DNA of 54,345 bases. Origin: Spirochaetales bacterium Spiro_09. GTDB taxonomy: Bacteria; Spirochaetota; Spirochaetia; Treponematales; Treponemataceae. Where the stretch lies: the NCBI GenBank assembly GCA_001604385.1, contig LVBK01000002.1:1-54345 (forward strand), in the 5' to 3' direction. This document shows positions 34,364-43,615 of the stretch, in pieces. Each line of letters starts with the position of its first letter. Position 1 is the first letter of the stretch. The notes under the pieces were generated by a model that had not been told where the DNA came from, did not search any database, and saw only the letters and a list, made by a program, of their open reading frames with translations. A program made the translations under genes and the position numbers.

Positions 34364-36613
34364 ATGAAACGTAGCATAGTAATTATGGTTCTTGCTGTCA
34401 GCACACTTATTTTATTGCCTGCGTTCGTTTATGCCCAGAATGATATGATCTTGTCAAACTGGTACTTTCGTGATTTGCCGGCACAGGAACGTTTCGATCC
34501 CTTTGGGACATTGTCGGGCTTTGAACCTTATGATGGGGGAATTATCACAAAGGACACACAAGGTGGTACCCGGAAGATAATTTTCACAACAGAGGCGAGT
34601 ATTCAAAAACCACTACAGGGAGAAGCGATTGCCATTTTTACCGGACCGGGAAACTATCCCTGTGATTTTTACTTTAATGGCATGCTTGTGGGCCGCACGG
34701 GCAGTTATGGAAAACATTATTCTTCGACTATCTATTATTCTTCACGCTTCGCGATAGATAGTTCTCTCATTGGCCCCAACAATATCGTAACGGTAGAAGC
34801 ATTTCCCCTTACAGACCGCAATCCCCTGCCAGTAATAAAGATTGTCTCATGGACAAAGGCCTCTTCCGAAGTTTACTGGCGTAACATGTTTAACGTACAC
34901 CTCATACAGGCATCTGTCGTCTTTGCAATAATAATAGCCTCGTTCTTTTTCCTTCTTTACTTCCTCGGAAGCAGGGACATGAAATACTTGTACTTCGCCT
35001 TTGTGTGTGCAAGTTATTCTCTTGCCTACATTAACATGACCCTTTTCAATGACGCCCAGGATGAGCTGCTTCTGGACAAACTTTCCCGCTGCGGCCTACC
35101 TCTCACGAGTCTCTTTCTCTCCTTCTTTGCCTTGCAGTTTGCGAACCTGTCCTTCAAACGAAAAAAATACAATGCGATTCTCAAGATTTTACTCGGCCTG
35201 CCGGTTGCTCTTGTATGTGTCATTACTCTATCAACCCGTGACAAGGTGGAACTCAATACATTCTTCTCTACGTATACCGCGGGAATAATACTGCCCCTTC
35301 TTCTTATACTATCTATAGGAACTCTTGTTGCCGCGGTGATTCGCAAACCCGGTTCAGATACCTTTACCGTTCTGGGCGCGTTCTGCATTACTATAGCTAC
35401 AAGTGCTCATGATATTGTGGCGCTGGGCAAAGGTGTTCCGCCCTTTGCCTGGCTCGTGCCTTATGGGTATATGGCCTTTGTGCTCTCCATTTTCTTTGTG
35501 TTGGCTCTGGATCAGGCTGCGGTTATCAAAAAGATCCGAAAACAATCGGTTGTAATGGATAAACAACATGCAGCTCTTGTATCTGTAGTGTCGGATCTTA
35601 CTCAAGTCTCCGAGGGACTCCTGGATTCATCGAATACCCTCTCGAAAACAGTCGCCGACACCTTGCTCACTGTCGAGAATTATGGTGAAAAGAATAAGGC
35701 TATTCTTTCGGAGTTCACTCAACAGGCCTCCTCGGTTGAGGGAGAAATAGAAACTGTAAACAAACGCCTGGAAACTACAGCGGAGCGGGTTCCCAAGGCC
35801 ATAGAGAACCAGACAAAGGCGGCAAAAAGCGTCAATGAATCTCTTATCGAGCTCGGGAAGAAAATTTCTGGTAGCCGGGGGGCAGCACAGCAATCGAATG
35901 AGGCTGTTGATAAACTTTCCCAAAACGCAGACAAGAGCAGGATTGTAGTCAAGAACTCGCATGATGCCCTTTCCCGTGTAGAAATTACTTCTGCCCGTGT
36001 TAAAGCAATCCTGGGTGCAATGGATGAACTTACTGAGAGGACCAATGTCCTTTCGATCAATGCCGCTATAGAATCTGCCCGGTTCGGGAAAGAAGGAAAG
36101 GGTTTCGCTGTTGTTGCACAGGAAATACGAAAACTTGCGGTACAATCCCAAACCAGTCTGAAGGACAGCTTTCTAAGCGTTCAGGAGATGGAGGATGCAA
36201 TACGGGCAACAATCGAAAATCACGATGCCGTCCAGAAAACACTAGAAGCGATTATTCAAGAATCCAGGACAGCCCTGGATAAATCCACATCCATAACCTT
36301 CCTGGTTAACGAACAAGACAAGGAGAGCAGAGGGATGGAGGAGAGTGCCAGGCGATTAATCGAAGAAACGGTAAAACTGGAAGCACTCTCCCAGGAAGAA
36401 CGTCTTATGAATGAAGAGTTAAAAGAACGGCTTTCGATGATTTCCAGGAATTTCGACAACATCAAGACAAGACTCGAAGGACAGGATGCCATGAAAGAAA
36501 GTCTTTTCGTGGCTATTGATCAAATGAGAAAAATAATGGATGAAAACACCCGAAACATTGATAAGTTGAAGGCGAGCACCGCGCGGGCTCTTGCTGCCAA
36601 TCAGGGGGAGTAA
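34364..36613 (+). CDS. Methyl-accepting chemotaxis protein with 7TMR-DISM sensor
   Basis: A 749-residue receptor. It has a signal peptide (cleavage after VYAQ), an extracytoplasmic beta-rich domain of about 150 residues of the DISMED2 type, a seven-segment 7TMR-DISM membrane unit (about 180-395), a coiled-coil linker, and a cytoplasmic MCP signalling domain. The hairpin core is recognisable in [25 protein letters not shown] (close to the conserved E-x-x-x-x-GFAVVA-x-E pattern). There is no HAMP domain. The receptor should feed a CheA/CheW array and the beta-rich domain may bind a carbohydrate. I start at 34364 (GGAGA at 7 nt). Confidence 0.9.
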   Translation: MKRSIVIMVLAVSTLILLPAFVYAQNDMILSNWYFRDLPAQERFDPFGTLSGFEPYDGGIITKDTQGGTRKIIFTTEASIQKPLQGEAIAIFTGPGNYPCDFYFNGMLVGRTGSYGKHYSSTIYYSSRFAIDSSLIGPNNIVTVEAFPLTDRNPLPVIKIVSWTKASSEVYWRNMFNVHLIQASVVFAIIIASFFFLLYFLGSRDMKYLYFAFVCASYSLAYINMTLFNDAQDELLLDKLSRCGLPLTSLFLSFFALQFANLSFKRKKYNAILKILLGLPVALVCVITLSTRDKVELNTFFSTYTAGIILPLLLILSIGTLVAAVIRKPGSDTFTVLGAFCITIATSAHDIVALGKGVPPFAWLVPYGYMAFVLSIFFVLALDQAAVIKKIRKQSVVMDKQHAALVSVVSDLTQVSEGLLDSSNTLSKTVADTLLTVENYGEKNKAILSEFTQQASSVEGEIETVNKRLETTAERVPKAIENQTKAAKSVNESLIELGKKISGSRGAAQQSNEAVDKLSQNADKSRIVVKNSHDALSRVEITSARVKAILGAMDELTERTNVLSINAAIESARFGKEGKGFAVVAQEIRKLAVQSQTSLKDSFLSVQEMEDAIRATIENHDAVQKTLEAIIQESRTALDKSTSITFLVNEQDKESRGMEESARRLIEETVKLEALSQEERLMNEELKERLSMISRNFDNIKTRLEGQDAMKESLFVAIDQMRKIMDENTRNIDKLKASTARALAANQGE

Positions 36614-36618
36614 TATCT

Positions 36619-36641
36619 ATATACTGCTATCAATATTGTTG
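36619..36641 (+). repeat. Copy 1 of the shared AT-rich element
   Basis: CTGCTATCAATATTGTTG (36624-36641), preceded by ATATA, follows the chemoreceptor stop by 5 nt. It matches the element at 38248-38270 over 23 bp and is the inverse of 36728-36745. It lies 132 bp upstream of the dioxygenase start. Confidence 0.85.
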
Positions 36642-36727
36642 AAACCATGTTGTGCTTTCGAACGCGCCGGTTGCCGTGCATAGATCTGTCATGAATCAAA
36701 GCGTTTTCTGTCTCATTTTTTGAGCAT

Positions 36728-36745
36728 CAACAATATTGATAGCAG
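36728..36745 (-). repeat. Copy 2 of the shared AT-rich element, upstream of the dioxygenase
   Basis: CAACAATATTGATAGCAG is the exact reverse complement of the 18-bp core at 36624-36641 and ends 28 bp before the dioxygenase ATG. With copy 1 it forms an 18-bp inverted pair spaced 86 bp apart. The CAATATTG centre is itself palindromic, as expected for a dimeric regulator. Confidence 0.85.
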
Positions 36746-36773
36746 TTCATGTATTGAACGAAGGGGGTTCTGC

Positions 36774-37577
36774 ATGGCCACAGACAAAAGAAAAGGACGG
36801 GTGATATATCTGTCTCACGGAGGAGGGCCGCTTCCTATTCTTGGAGATGCGCGACATGCGAAGATGGTCCGCTTTATGGAAGATTTTTCGCGATTGCAGA
36901 AAAAACCCGATGCCATAGTCGTTATAAGCGCGCATTGGGAGGAAGCTGTTCCAACAATTACAGAAAGCGCGAATCCACCCCTGCTCTACGATTATTACGG
37001 TTTTCCCCGGGAAGCCTATTCGTTGAGTTATTCGATTCCCGGAAATCCAGCCCTTGCCCGGTCGATTCAGGAATCCTTTCTTTCAGCCGGCATCGAATCA
37101 AATCTCGACACAGCTCGGGGCTTCGATCATGGCGTATTTATTCCTCTTATGTTGATGTATCAGGATGATTCAATCCCTACTGTGCAGATCTCCCTGATCA
37201 AGGGCCTTGATCCAGTACGTCATGTAGAAGTGGGAACAGTGCTCGGGAATTTATTGAATGAAAATGTGTTGATCATCGGTTCGGGTTTTTCGTTCCATAA
37301 TATGAACGCTTTTTTTGACGGGGCTGAAGGCCGAGATGAACGTAACGATTCTTTTCAGGACCGACTGATCGAAGTTTGTTCGCAAACTGTGTCGCCGGAG
37401 GCCGCAAGAAAAGATCTCGCCGCGTGGGAAGGGTTTCCCTATGCCCGATACTGCCACCCCCGCGAAGAGCACCTTTTGCCTCTTCATGTCTGTGCCGGGA
37501 CTGCTACACAGAGCGGGCGTATAGTGTTTGATGACGAGATTCTTGGGAAAAGATCGATTGCCGTGTTGTGGGAGTAG
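36774..37577 (+). CDS. Extradiol ring-cleavage dioxygenase, class III (LigB/YgiD-like)
   Basis: A 267-residue enzyme of the LigB superfamily, resembling 4,5-DOPA extradiol dioxygenase-like proteins. Metal-ligand motifs appear in order: the N-terminal LSHGGGP, then SAHWEE, FDHGVFIPL and the C-terminal HPREEHLLPLHVCAG. The protein has no signal peptide and would open a catechol-type ring using Fe(II) or Zn. The actual substrate is unknown. The start at 36774 has AAGGGGG at 6 nt. It is convergent with the YdeI-like gene, 15 bp apart, and both genes carry the same 18-bp element in the same orientation just upstream. Confidence 0.85.
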   Translation: MATDKRKGRVIYLSHGGGPLPILGDARHAKMVRFMEDFSRLQKKPDAIVVISAHWEEAVPTITESANPPLLYDYYGFPREAYSLSYSIPGNPALARSIQESFLSAGIESNLDTARGFDHGVFIPLMLMYQDDSIPTVQISLIKGLDPVRHVEVGTVLGNLLNENVLIIGSGFSFHNMNAFFDGAEGRDERNDSFQDRLIEVCSQTVSPEAARKDLAAWEGFPYARYCHPREEHLLPLHVCAGTATQSGRIVFDDEILGKRSIAVLWE

Positions 37578-37592
37578 CGCGTTACGCCAGAG

Positions 37593-38228
37593 TTATTGTG
37601 AATCGATGTCGATAGCTTGCCGGATGTAGTATCGCATCACCTCGTCCGAATATTCGCTCGCGTCGCCTATTCTCAGATTCAGCGTTCTGTTTCCCTCTCC
37701 CTCGAGCAAGGCGTATTTATCCTCGAATAGCCTGCCGTCAGAGAACGAAAAAGTGACTCCCTTCCGGGTCGGACTGACCGTGATGACAATATGTTTGTGG
37801 CGATAGACGGGGACGCCATAATATTTTTCGGTTCCTCCGCGCATTTCTTCCCGGAGAACCGGGAACTCCCCGGAGACAAGGCGGCGGAAATTTTCGATTA
37901 TCGGTACATATCGGGGCAAAACCTTTGACTCAATGAATTGGTCAACGGTCGGCTTATTCTCGATTAGCGTATCTTTCTCTCTGTGCGGGCAGCCCGGCCA
38001 GCAGCAGGGCCTTTTTTTCCCCTCGCGCAATTCATTCAATAGCCGCTCGATATGCGCTTTACGGGTTTTTTCTTGCTTGACACTTTCGACCCAACAGATC
38101 CACTCATTGCGCGCGAGGGGCGTGAGCGCATTCCAGCTGCGAAGTACATCTTCATTGACGGTGAATTGTTCCGCTATATCGGGGGGGACGGTATGAACTA
38201 CTCCGGAAAGAATGTCTGGTTTTTCCAT
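37593..38228 (-). CDS. YdeI/OmpD-associated-like protein fused to a DUF1801 domain
   Basis: A 211-residue cytoplasmic protein. The N-terminal half carries LTPLARNEWICWVESVKQEKTRKAHIERLL and CCWPGCPHR, resembling the YdeI/OmpD-associated family region. The C-terminal half (about 88-205) resembles DUF1801: LPRYVPIIENFRRL, RGGTEKYYGVPVY, then VSPTRKGVTFSFSDG. Neither half has an assigned enzymatic role. A strong GGAGG site precedes the ATG at 38228, and one copy of the shared 18-bp element ends 24 bp upstream. The two domains are more often seen in separate proteins, so this may be a fusion. Confidence 0.7.
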   Translation of the reverse strand: MEKPDILSGVVHTVPPDIAEQFTVNEDVLRSWNALTPLARNEWICWVESVKQEKTRKAHIERLLNELREGKKRPCCWPGCPHREKDTLIENKPTVDQFIESKVLPRYVPIIENFRRLVSGEFPVLREEMRGGTEKYYGVPVYRHKHIVITVSPTRKGVTFSFSDGRLFEDKYALLEGEGNRTLNLRIGDASEYSDEVMRYYIRQAIDIDSQ

Positions 38229-38247
38229 TGTTTCCTCCGTTACATAA

Positions 38248-38270
38248 ATATACTGCTATCAATATTGTTG
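38248..38270 (+). repeat. Copy 3 of the shared AT-rich element, upstream of the YdeI-like gene
   Basis: Identical over 23 bp to 36619-36641. Relative to the YdeI-like gene (minus strand) it reads CAACAATATTGATAGCAG followed by TATATT and lies 24 bp before the ATG, mirroring copy 2 at the dioxygenase gene. The direct copies at 36619 and 38248 also bracket a 1.65-kb block holding the two genes. Confidence 0.85.
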
Positions 38271-38375
38271 TTAACACCAAATAGTGCGAATCAGGGAAGT
38301 ATTTACAAATCTTGATGACCGGCAACTTGCTGGTTCAGGAATCTTGTCATAAGGATACGATCTGTTATTGTCAGA

Positions 38376-38460
38376 CCCTGTGGCGCACGCTTCGCGGCGG
38401 CTCCGCGGGTGGCCAGAGCCGGACGTAGGCGTCCGGCGTCGCTAACCCTCCCGCTTTCTG
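38376..38460. repeat. G+C-rich structured intergenic element
   Basis: Located between the YdeI-like gene region and the REC-cyclase gene, this ~85-bp segment is markedly more G+C-rich than its surroundings. It contains a perfect 8-bp hairpin (GCCGGACG 38418-38425 with CGTCCGGC 38430-38437) and a second fold around CGCGG/CCGCG. It may be a REP-like or other dispersed element, or may end the cyclase transcript; no T tract follows. Confidence 0.45.
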
Positions 38461-38477
38461 CCTCAGTCTGTTTGAAG

Positions 38478-39524
38478 TTAATATGATGGCTCCTGATAAT
38501 CCACCCAGAACATTTCAAGGTCGCCTCTACCCTTGACCGGCAGGGTACCGCGGCTTGAACAGGAAACGCCGTCGCCCAGAAGGGCACGGGTTGTGCCGGA
38601 TATGTTGATTTTCATGGGCTCGGATGCAGATTCCAGACGGCTTGCGATGTTGACGCTGTCGCCAAAGACATCGTAGATATAGCGGCGCTTTCCCACAATT
38701 CCGGCAACAACCGCTCCTGAATGGATGCCGATGCGCAGCTGCCATTGTATGGGATGTGTTTTGTTTCTGGCGTGAAGCCAGGAGAGCATGTCGCGGGCCG
38801 AGCGTACCAGTTTTTCGGCATGGGCGGGATCGGACTGGGGCATACCGCATACGGCGAAATAGGCATCCCCGATTGTTTTGATCCGCTCACAGTGATTGGT
38901 CTCCATAATGGTGTCGAAGGAACTGACCAGATCGTTCAGTTCTGCAATAAGTACCTTCGGATCAAGGGTGGCGGCAATGGTGGTAAAGCCTGCAAGATCG
39001 GCAAAGAGAATGGAGACCTCGGGGAAGGAGCGGCTTTCGCAGACTCCGTGTTCCCGCAGCTCTGCCGCGACGGGGGCGGGCAGCAGGGCCAAAAGCAGGT
39101 TGTCCGATTTGGTACGCTCTTCTTCTACCGCTTGCAGGGCCTGGCGGAGGCGGAGATGGGTTCCCACGCGGGCAAGAACTTCCTCTTTCTGAAAGGGTTT
39201 GGATACGTAATCGACCGCTCCGGCGGTAAAGCCTTTAACCTTGTCTTCGATTTGATTGAGAGCCGAAATAAATATGACGGGAATCGGCTCTGTCGCGGGA
39301 TCTTCTTTCAGCGCCCTGATTGTCTGGTACCCGTCCATACCCGGCATTTTGATGTCCAGGAGGATAATGTCCGGGTTCGCTTTTTTCGCGATTTCCAGAG
39401 CCCGTTCACCGCTTTTTGCCTGGAGGGGATGAAACCCAGCTTGAATAAGCGTTTCGGTTAATACTTTCAGGTTTTCTTCGATATCGTCCACAACCAGTAC
39501 GGTTCCGCTTTTCTCTTTGTTCAT
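38478..39524 (-). CDS. Response regulator with class III adenylate/guanylate cyclase output
   Basis: A 348-residue protein: an N-terminal receiver domain with phosphorylated Asp57 (IILLDIKMPGMDG), a short linker, and a class III nucleotide cyclase catalytic domain. Cyclase motifs are intact: FADLAGFT (metal Asp), RIKTIGDAYFAVCG and YDVFGDSVNIASRLES. The Lys and Asp at base-recognition positions (KTIGD, YDVFG) suggest ATP use, so cAMP is the likely product. The start overlaps the hybrid kinase stop by 4 bp, so the kinase upstream probably phosphorylates this protein and turns cyclic-nucleotide synthesis on or off. Confidence 0.92.
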   Translation of the reverse strand: MNKEKSGTVLVVDDIEENLKVLTETLIQAGFHPLQAKSGERALEIAKKANPDIILLDIKMPGMDGYQTIRALKEDPATEPIPVIFISALNQIEDKVKGFTAGAVDYVSKPFQKEEVLARVGTHLRLRQALQAVEEERTKSDNLLLALLPAPVAAELREHGVCESRSFPEVSILFADLAGFTTIAATLDPKVLIAELNDLVSSFDTIMETNHCERIKTIGDAYFAVCGMPQSDPAHAEKLVRSARDMLSWLHARNKTHPIQWQLRIGIHSGAVVAGIVGKRRYIYDVFGDSVNIASRLESASEPMKINISGTTRALLGDGVSCSSRGTLPVKGRGDLEMFWVDYQEPSY

Positions 39525-42292
39525 GGCTGTCTCTCCAGTCGGTCAACAAGACGACCAATTGTCTGCTCATCGAAGCTGCGGGCTGCGCGGTCAAGAAGCC
39601 GGCTAAATTCCGGCCATTGGCTTTTATATCGCTCGGCCATGCCGAGGAGTGAGGCAAAGTCTCCGATTGATGCGTGTTCTTTCAATTCTGCGATTCCATC
39701 GGTGCCCAACATCGATTGGAGTCGTTGGGGGTCAAGCTGTTCCGGAACCGGTATATCACGCAGATCATCGTCCTGTTGAGCAGGATCGGAAACAAGCTGT
39801 ACCGGCAGGGTTCCCGATTCGAGTATCAGACGGTAGAGTGCTCCAGTCTTGAAGGGTTTTGCCAAAAAGCCGTCGAAACCTGCGTCTTTTATTTTTTTCT
39901 CGTCATGGGTGAAGGCGGAGGCTGTCAGGGCAAAGACGGGTATCAGCCGTGTTTCTGCCTCTTCCTTCAGCCTGGCAACTGCTCCATAGCCGTCCAGTAC
40001 CGGCATCTTTATATCCATCAGTATGATAGACGGTTTATTATCGAGGGCCTGTTCCAGGGCTTCCTTTCCGTTTGACGCTTCAAGTATTCTGAAACCCACC
40101 CGCTCGAGCATTTCCTTGAGGACAAGGCGGTTTGTCTCCTGGTCGTCGACGACCAGTGCGCTGAGACCCAGTTCAGGGTCAACTGCAATGAGGACATTTT
40201 CTTCCGTGCAGGGACTGACATTTTCTTCGGCTTCCGGCAAATCCAGACTAAAGGTAAAGGTGCTTCCCTTGCCGGGAGCGCTTGTCAATTCAAGACGGCC
40301 GCCCATCAGGGAGATGTATTGACTGCTGATAGCCATACCGAGGCCGGTTCCTCCCTCATGGTCGCTGGTGCTGGCCTGGACAAAGGGTTGAAGTATTTTT
40401 TCGTGTTCGTCCTCGGGAATTCCGCGGCCGCTGTCCTGCACGGCAAAGCGAATCAGACCCTGCTGTCTGCCGACCAGGATACTGATTCCCCCTTCGTCGG
40501 TGAACTTTACCCCGTTACCCAGAAGATTGATCATTACCTGGCGGAGTTTTCCCAAGTCTCCCCTGACATAGCGAGGCAGATTATCAAGGGTGTCGACATA
40601 GAGCGCCAGAGCCTTGGCCTGGCACTTGAGGCTGAACATGTCCTTCAGGTCTTCAATGAATTCGTGGAGGTCAAAGACTTCCGAGTGTACTTCCATTTTA
40701 CCGGCTTCTATTTTTGCAATATCCAGTATGTCGTTGATCAGGGACAAAAGGTGCTCGCCTGAACGGCTGATTATTCTGATCCGTTCATGTTGCGGGTCGG
40801 TCAGATTCTTGTCATGCTGCAGAAGCTGGGTAAAGCCGAGGATTGCGTTGAGCGGGGTACGCAGCTCATGGCTCATGTTTGTCAAAAATTCGCTCTTCAT
40901 GCGGCTGGCGGTTTCAGCATCCTGTCGGGCCCGGTCAAGGGTGTGCTGTAATTCCATTTGAGCCGTGACGTCACGAAGAATGGCGATAAACCAATCATCG
41001 CTTCCGAGCGCAGCATTCGAAATGTGGGACTCCATATACATTTTTTGTCCGTATTGGCATGACCATTCCAGTTTGGCGACCCCGTCGACATGGGCTGAAA
41101 GTAGGTCTCCTTCAGAACCGGGAAGCAGGGTGCTGAGGTTTTGACCGATTATATCTGCGGCCTTGTATTCAAAAAGCCTTTCAGCTGCGGGATTGAAGAG
41201 TCTGATAATCCGGTCCCGGTCAAATACTACAATGGGGTCCGGGGCATCCTGAATAACACCAAGGAGTCGTTTTTCGGAAAGATCTATACGGCTCTGTTGT
41301 CTCCGGATCAGCTTGTTGATTTCTCTGTATATCGGGGCAAATTCATCGTTTTGAAGTATTTCAATTTCCGCCGTTTTTGGTGCTTCGGGGTCGTTTATCA
41401 GTTTGAGATGGCAGTGAACGGTCCGAATAGGCTGATTGAACATCTGTTTGATCTGGAGAATGATATTCAGGACAATCATACCGATACAAACTATTTTTAC
41501 ACCGAAAAGATGTGCGGCATCCTTCATCCCCTTGAAGGTGTCTCCCAGGAAGATAAGTTGGGGACCGGTAAATAATAGCGGGGCCTGTTCCGAAAAGATT
41601 CCCGGGTTACGCAAACCAATCGAAAAGAAGGTTCCCATGCTGACGAAGGTGGTATAGATGACATAGGCAACTATCGCAAATATGGCCAGAAAGACCTTGC
41701 TATACATTGAGCTGTAACCCATCAACAGGTCATTGTTCAGCTCTACGAGGGTTGAGCGCGCCCGAAAGAGTATGTTGTCAAAGTTGATTGCCAGGATGAC
41801 GCCTACCAGAAAGCCCGAAACAAGAGCTTCGACTATATTGACGGTAAACGCCTTTGAAAGGGCATGCGTGCTTATACCCGTGAGGCCGTGGAAATCAGTA
41901 AGGACCCGCAGAAACGAAGCAGTGATGAACAGGCCGGTCGTAAGAACTACCAGTTTTTTGGGTAGATGGTTGAGCCTCCTCACGGCGTTATCCATTTGGG
42001 TTTGTGTCGGTTTTACATCCTTGAGCTTCAGTTTGTGAATCAGGATAACCGGTTCGGCATAGAGTCCGATGAGCAAATCCAGGGTTAATACGAGGCCCCA
42101 GTTGATGAGTCCGCCTTCAAGTGTCAGAAACTGCCGATGAATCTCTTCCAGCGCCATGTGTATGTTCATGCCATGAAGGGCGTTTATGAACAGTATAATG
42201 AGGGGATAGACGTAGATGAAAAGCGGATAGATATAGGCAATGACAACAAGTCGGTATTTTTCTGGTTCTTTGGGGCACAGGGGTTTGTTCAT
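39521..42292 (-). CDS. Hybrid sensor histidine kinase (MASE-like membrane, PAS, REC)
   Basis: A 923-residue hybrid kinase. About seven to eight membrane segments (1-300) form a sensor region of no named family that I recognise. A PAS domain follows (about 340-450, VIQDAPDPIVVFDRDRIIRLFNPAAERLF), then HisKA with His475 (NMSHELRTPLNAILG), an ATPase domain (RFAVQDSGRGIPEDE, GTGLGMAISS), a receiver with Asp760 (ILMDIKMPVLDG), and about 120 C-terminal residues that could be a weak HPt domain. It is coupled to the REC-cyclase gene, so a phosphorelay to cyclic-nucleotide production is likely. The signal is unknown. Confidence 0.9.
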   Translation of the reverse strand: MNKPLCPKEPEKYRLVVIAYIYPLFIYVYPLIILFINALHGMNIHMALEEIHRQFLTLEGGLINWGLVLTLDLLIGLYAEPVILIHKLKLKDVKPTQTQMDNAVRRLNHLPKKLVVLTTGLFITASFLRVLTDFHGLTGISTHALSKAFTVNIVEALVSGFLVGVILAINFDNILFRARSTLVELNNDLLMGYSSMYSKVFLAIFAIVAYVIYTTFVSMGTFFSIGLRNPGIFSEQAPLLFTGPQLIFLGDTFKGMKDAAHLFGVKIVCIGMIVLNIILQIKQMFNQPIRTVHCHLKLINDPEAPKTAEIEILQNDEFAPIYREINKLIRRQQSRIDLSEKRLLGVIQDAPDPIVVFDRDRIIRLFNPAAERLFEYKAADIIGQNLSTLLPGSEGDLLSAHVDGVAKLEWSCQYGQKMYMESHISNAALGSDDWFIAILRDVTAQMELQHTLDRARQDAETASRMKSEFLTNMSHELRTPLNAILGFTQLLQHDKNLTDPQHERIRIISRSGEHLLSLINDILDIAKIEAGKMEVHSEVFDLHEFIEDLKDMFSLKCQAKALALYVDTLDNLPRYVRGDLGKLRQVMINLLGNGVKFTDEGGISILVGRQQGLIRFAVQDSGRGIPEDEHEKILQPFVQASTSDHEGGTGLGMAISSQYISLMGGRLELTSAPGKGSTFTFSLDLPEAEENVSPCTEENVLIAVDPELGLSALVVDDQETNRLVLKEMLERVGFRILEASNGKEALEQALDNKPSIILMDIKMPVLDGYGAVARLKEEAETRLIPVFALTASAFTHDEKKIKDAGFDGFLAKPFKTGALYRLILESGTLPVQLVSDPAQQDDDLRDIPVPEQLDPQRLQSMLGTDGIAELKEHASIGDFASLLGMAERYKSQWPEFSRLLDRAARSFDEQTIGRLVDRLERQP

Positions 42293-42388
42293 CCGTTCAA
42301 TATAACTTCAGACGTGAAAAAAATCAAAAGAGAACAGAGGTTTTCAGGTATGCACCCCGATCGGTAAATCTTTTTTCAAAAAAAGCGG

Positions 42389-42394
42389 TATAAT
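42389..42394 (+). promoter_or_regulatory. Candidate -10 box for the hemerythrin-GGDEF gene
   Basis: A perfect TATAAT lies 33 bp upstream of the ATG at 42428, in a divergent gap shared with the hybrid kinase. No good -35 is seen at the expected distance. Confidence 0.4.
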
Positions 42395-42427
42395 GAAGGG
42401 AAAAAGTACCTAAAAAAGGATATATCA

Positions 42428-43540
42428 ATGCACACTATTTTTTCCTGGGATGTCGAGTTTTTAACCGGGCTTGATGCGGTAGATGAGCAACATAAACAAC
42501 TTATCAGCATGATAAATTCGGGGGTGCAGCTTTGTATATCCAATACTCCCATTGACCTGACCGAGATAGAAACCTTAAAGCAAAACCTTGGAGAGTATAC
42601 TATCTTTCATTTTCAGACTGAACAGGATTTGATGAAGCGGTATGCAATTGATGACCGCCATGTGAAGGAACATCTTCAGGCTCATCGTGATTTTTTACAT
42701 ACCGTTACCTCCTTTTTCTCCGACACAGAGTCGTTGCAGAAACCTGACAAATTGAGTTCTGTCATGGAGTATCTGATTCGATGGCTTGCCTATCATATAT
42801 TGTACACCGATAAACGGTTGGCAAATCAAATACATGCTATCGATGAGGGCTTAGACCCGACTGAAGCCTTTGAGAGCGAATCCCGGAAGGAGGAGTCTTC
42901 GTCTGAACCTTTATTAAAGGCCTTACGGGCTCTTTTTTTTATTGTTTCAGAAAAGAACCAGTCCCTCGAGCGGGCAAACGCAGAACTTGAGGAAAAGGTG
43001 AAAGCCCGTACCCGGGAGCTTGAGGAAGCAAATATCCGTCTTCGTGATCTGTCGGTTAAAGATGAGTTGACGGGTCTTCCAAACCGTCGATATGCCTTTG
43101 AATCTCTTGAATCCATGCTGCACATTCGACAACGGTATGGCACTCCTTTTTCCGTGATGTATATCAATGTTGACAAATTCAAGACAATCAATGATACACT
43201 GGGACATGATACGGGAGACTATGTTCTGAAATGGGTGGCAACGTTCCTGCGTAATGGATTCCGGTCAGCGGACCAGGTATGTCGTTTGGGCGGTGATGAA
43301 TTTCTGGTGATCTGCCCGGAAAGTGATGAACAAGCGACGCTTGCTGCTGCTCGTGCCGTACTTGAGCGCGTGCATGAAGAAAACCGGGTAAAGGCTGTTC
43401 CGTTTTGGGATGTGTCTATCAGCATCGGTCTTTCTCAGGTCCTGGGTGATGGCGAATCGGTGGAAAGCCTTTTAAAACGTGCCGATGAAGCGATGTATGT
43501 GTCAAAACAGGCAGGTGGTTGTCGGGTCTCTGTTCGCTGA
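42428..43540 (+). CDS. Bacteriohemerythrin-GGDEF diguanylate cyclase
   Basis: A 370-residue cytoplasmic protein. The N-terminal hemerythrin domain (1-135) supplies a di-iron site: His22 (DEQHKQL), His61 and Glu65 (HFQTE), His82 and His86 (EHLQAH), then HILYTD near 120. A coiled coil follows (about 170-205), then a GGDEF domain with intact GGDEF at 288-292 and the I-site RSAD at 279-282, five residues ahead. Hemerythrins bind O2 or respond to redox state, so this enzyme probably links oxygen or redox to cyclic di-GMP. A GGA site is 8 nt ahead of the start. It is divergent from the hybrid kinase. Confidence 0.93.
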   Translation: MHTIFSWDVEFLTGLDAVDEQHKQLISMINSGVQLCISNTPIDLTEIETLKQNLGEYTIFHFQTEQDLMKRYAIDDRHVKEHLQAHRDFLHTVTSFFSDTESLQKPDKLSSVMEYLIRWLAYHILYTDKRLANQIHAIDEGLDPTEAFESESRKEESSSEPLLKALRALFFIVSEKNQSLERANAELEEKVKARTRELEEANIRLRDLSVKDELTGLPNRRYAFESLESMLHIRQRYGTPFSVMYINVDKFKTINDTLGHDTGDYVLKWVATFLRNGFRSADQVCRLGGDEFLVICPESDEQATLAAARAVLERVHEENRVKAVPFWDVSISIGLSQVLGDGESVESLLKRADEAMYVSKQAGGCRVSVR

Positions 43541-43615
43541 GTGTTGCCCACTATTATTTCCGCCGGGTCTGGCATAAAATGCGTGTACGTACCCGCATTG
43601 AAAGGAGTGAAGTTC

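Noticed and set aside
36619..38270. A composite mobile element bounded by direct repeats.
   Set aside because: No transposase, integrase or target-site duplication is visible. The copies sit at the same distance from two start codons, which fits a shared regulatory site better; kept only as an alternative.
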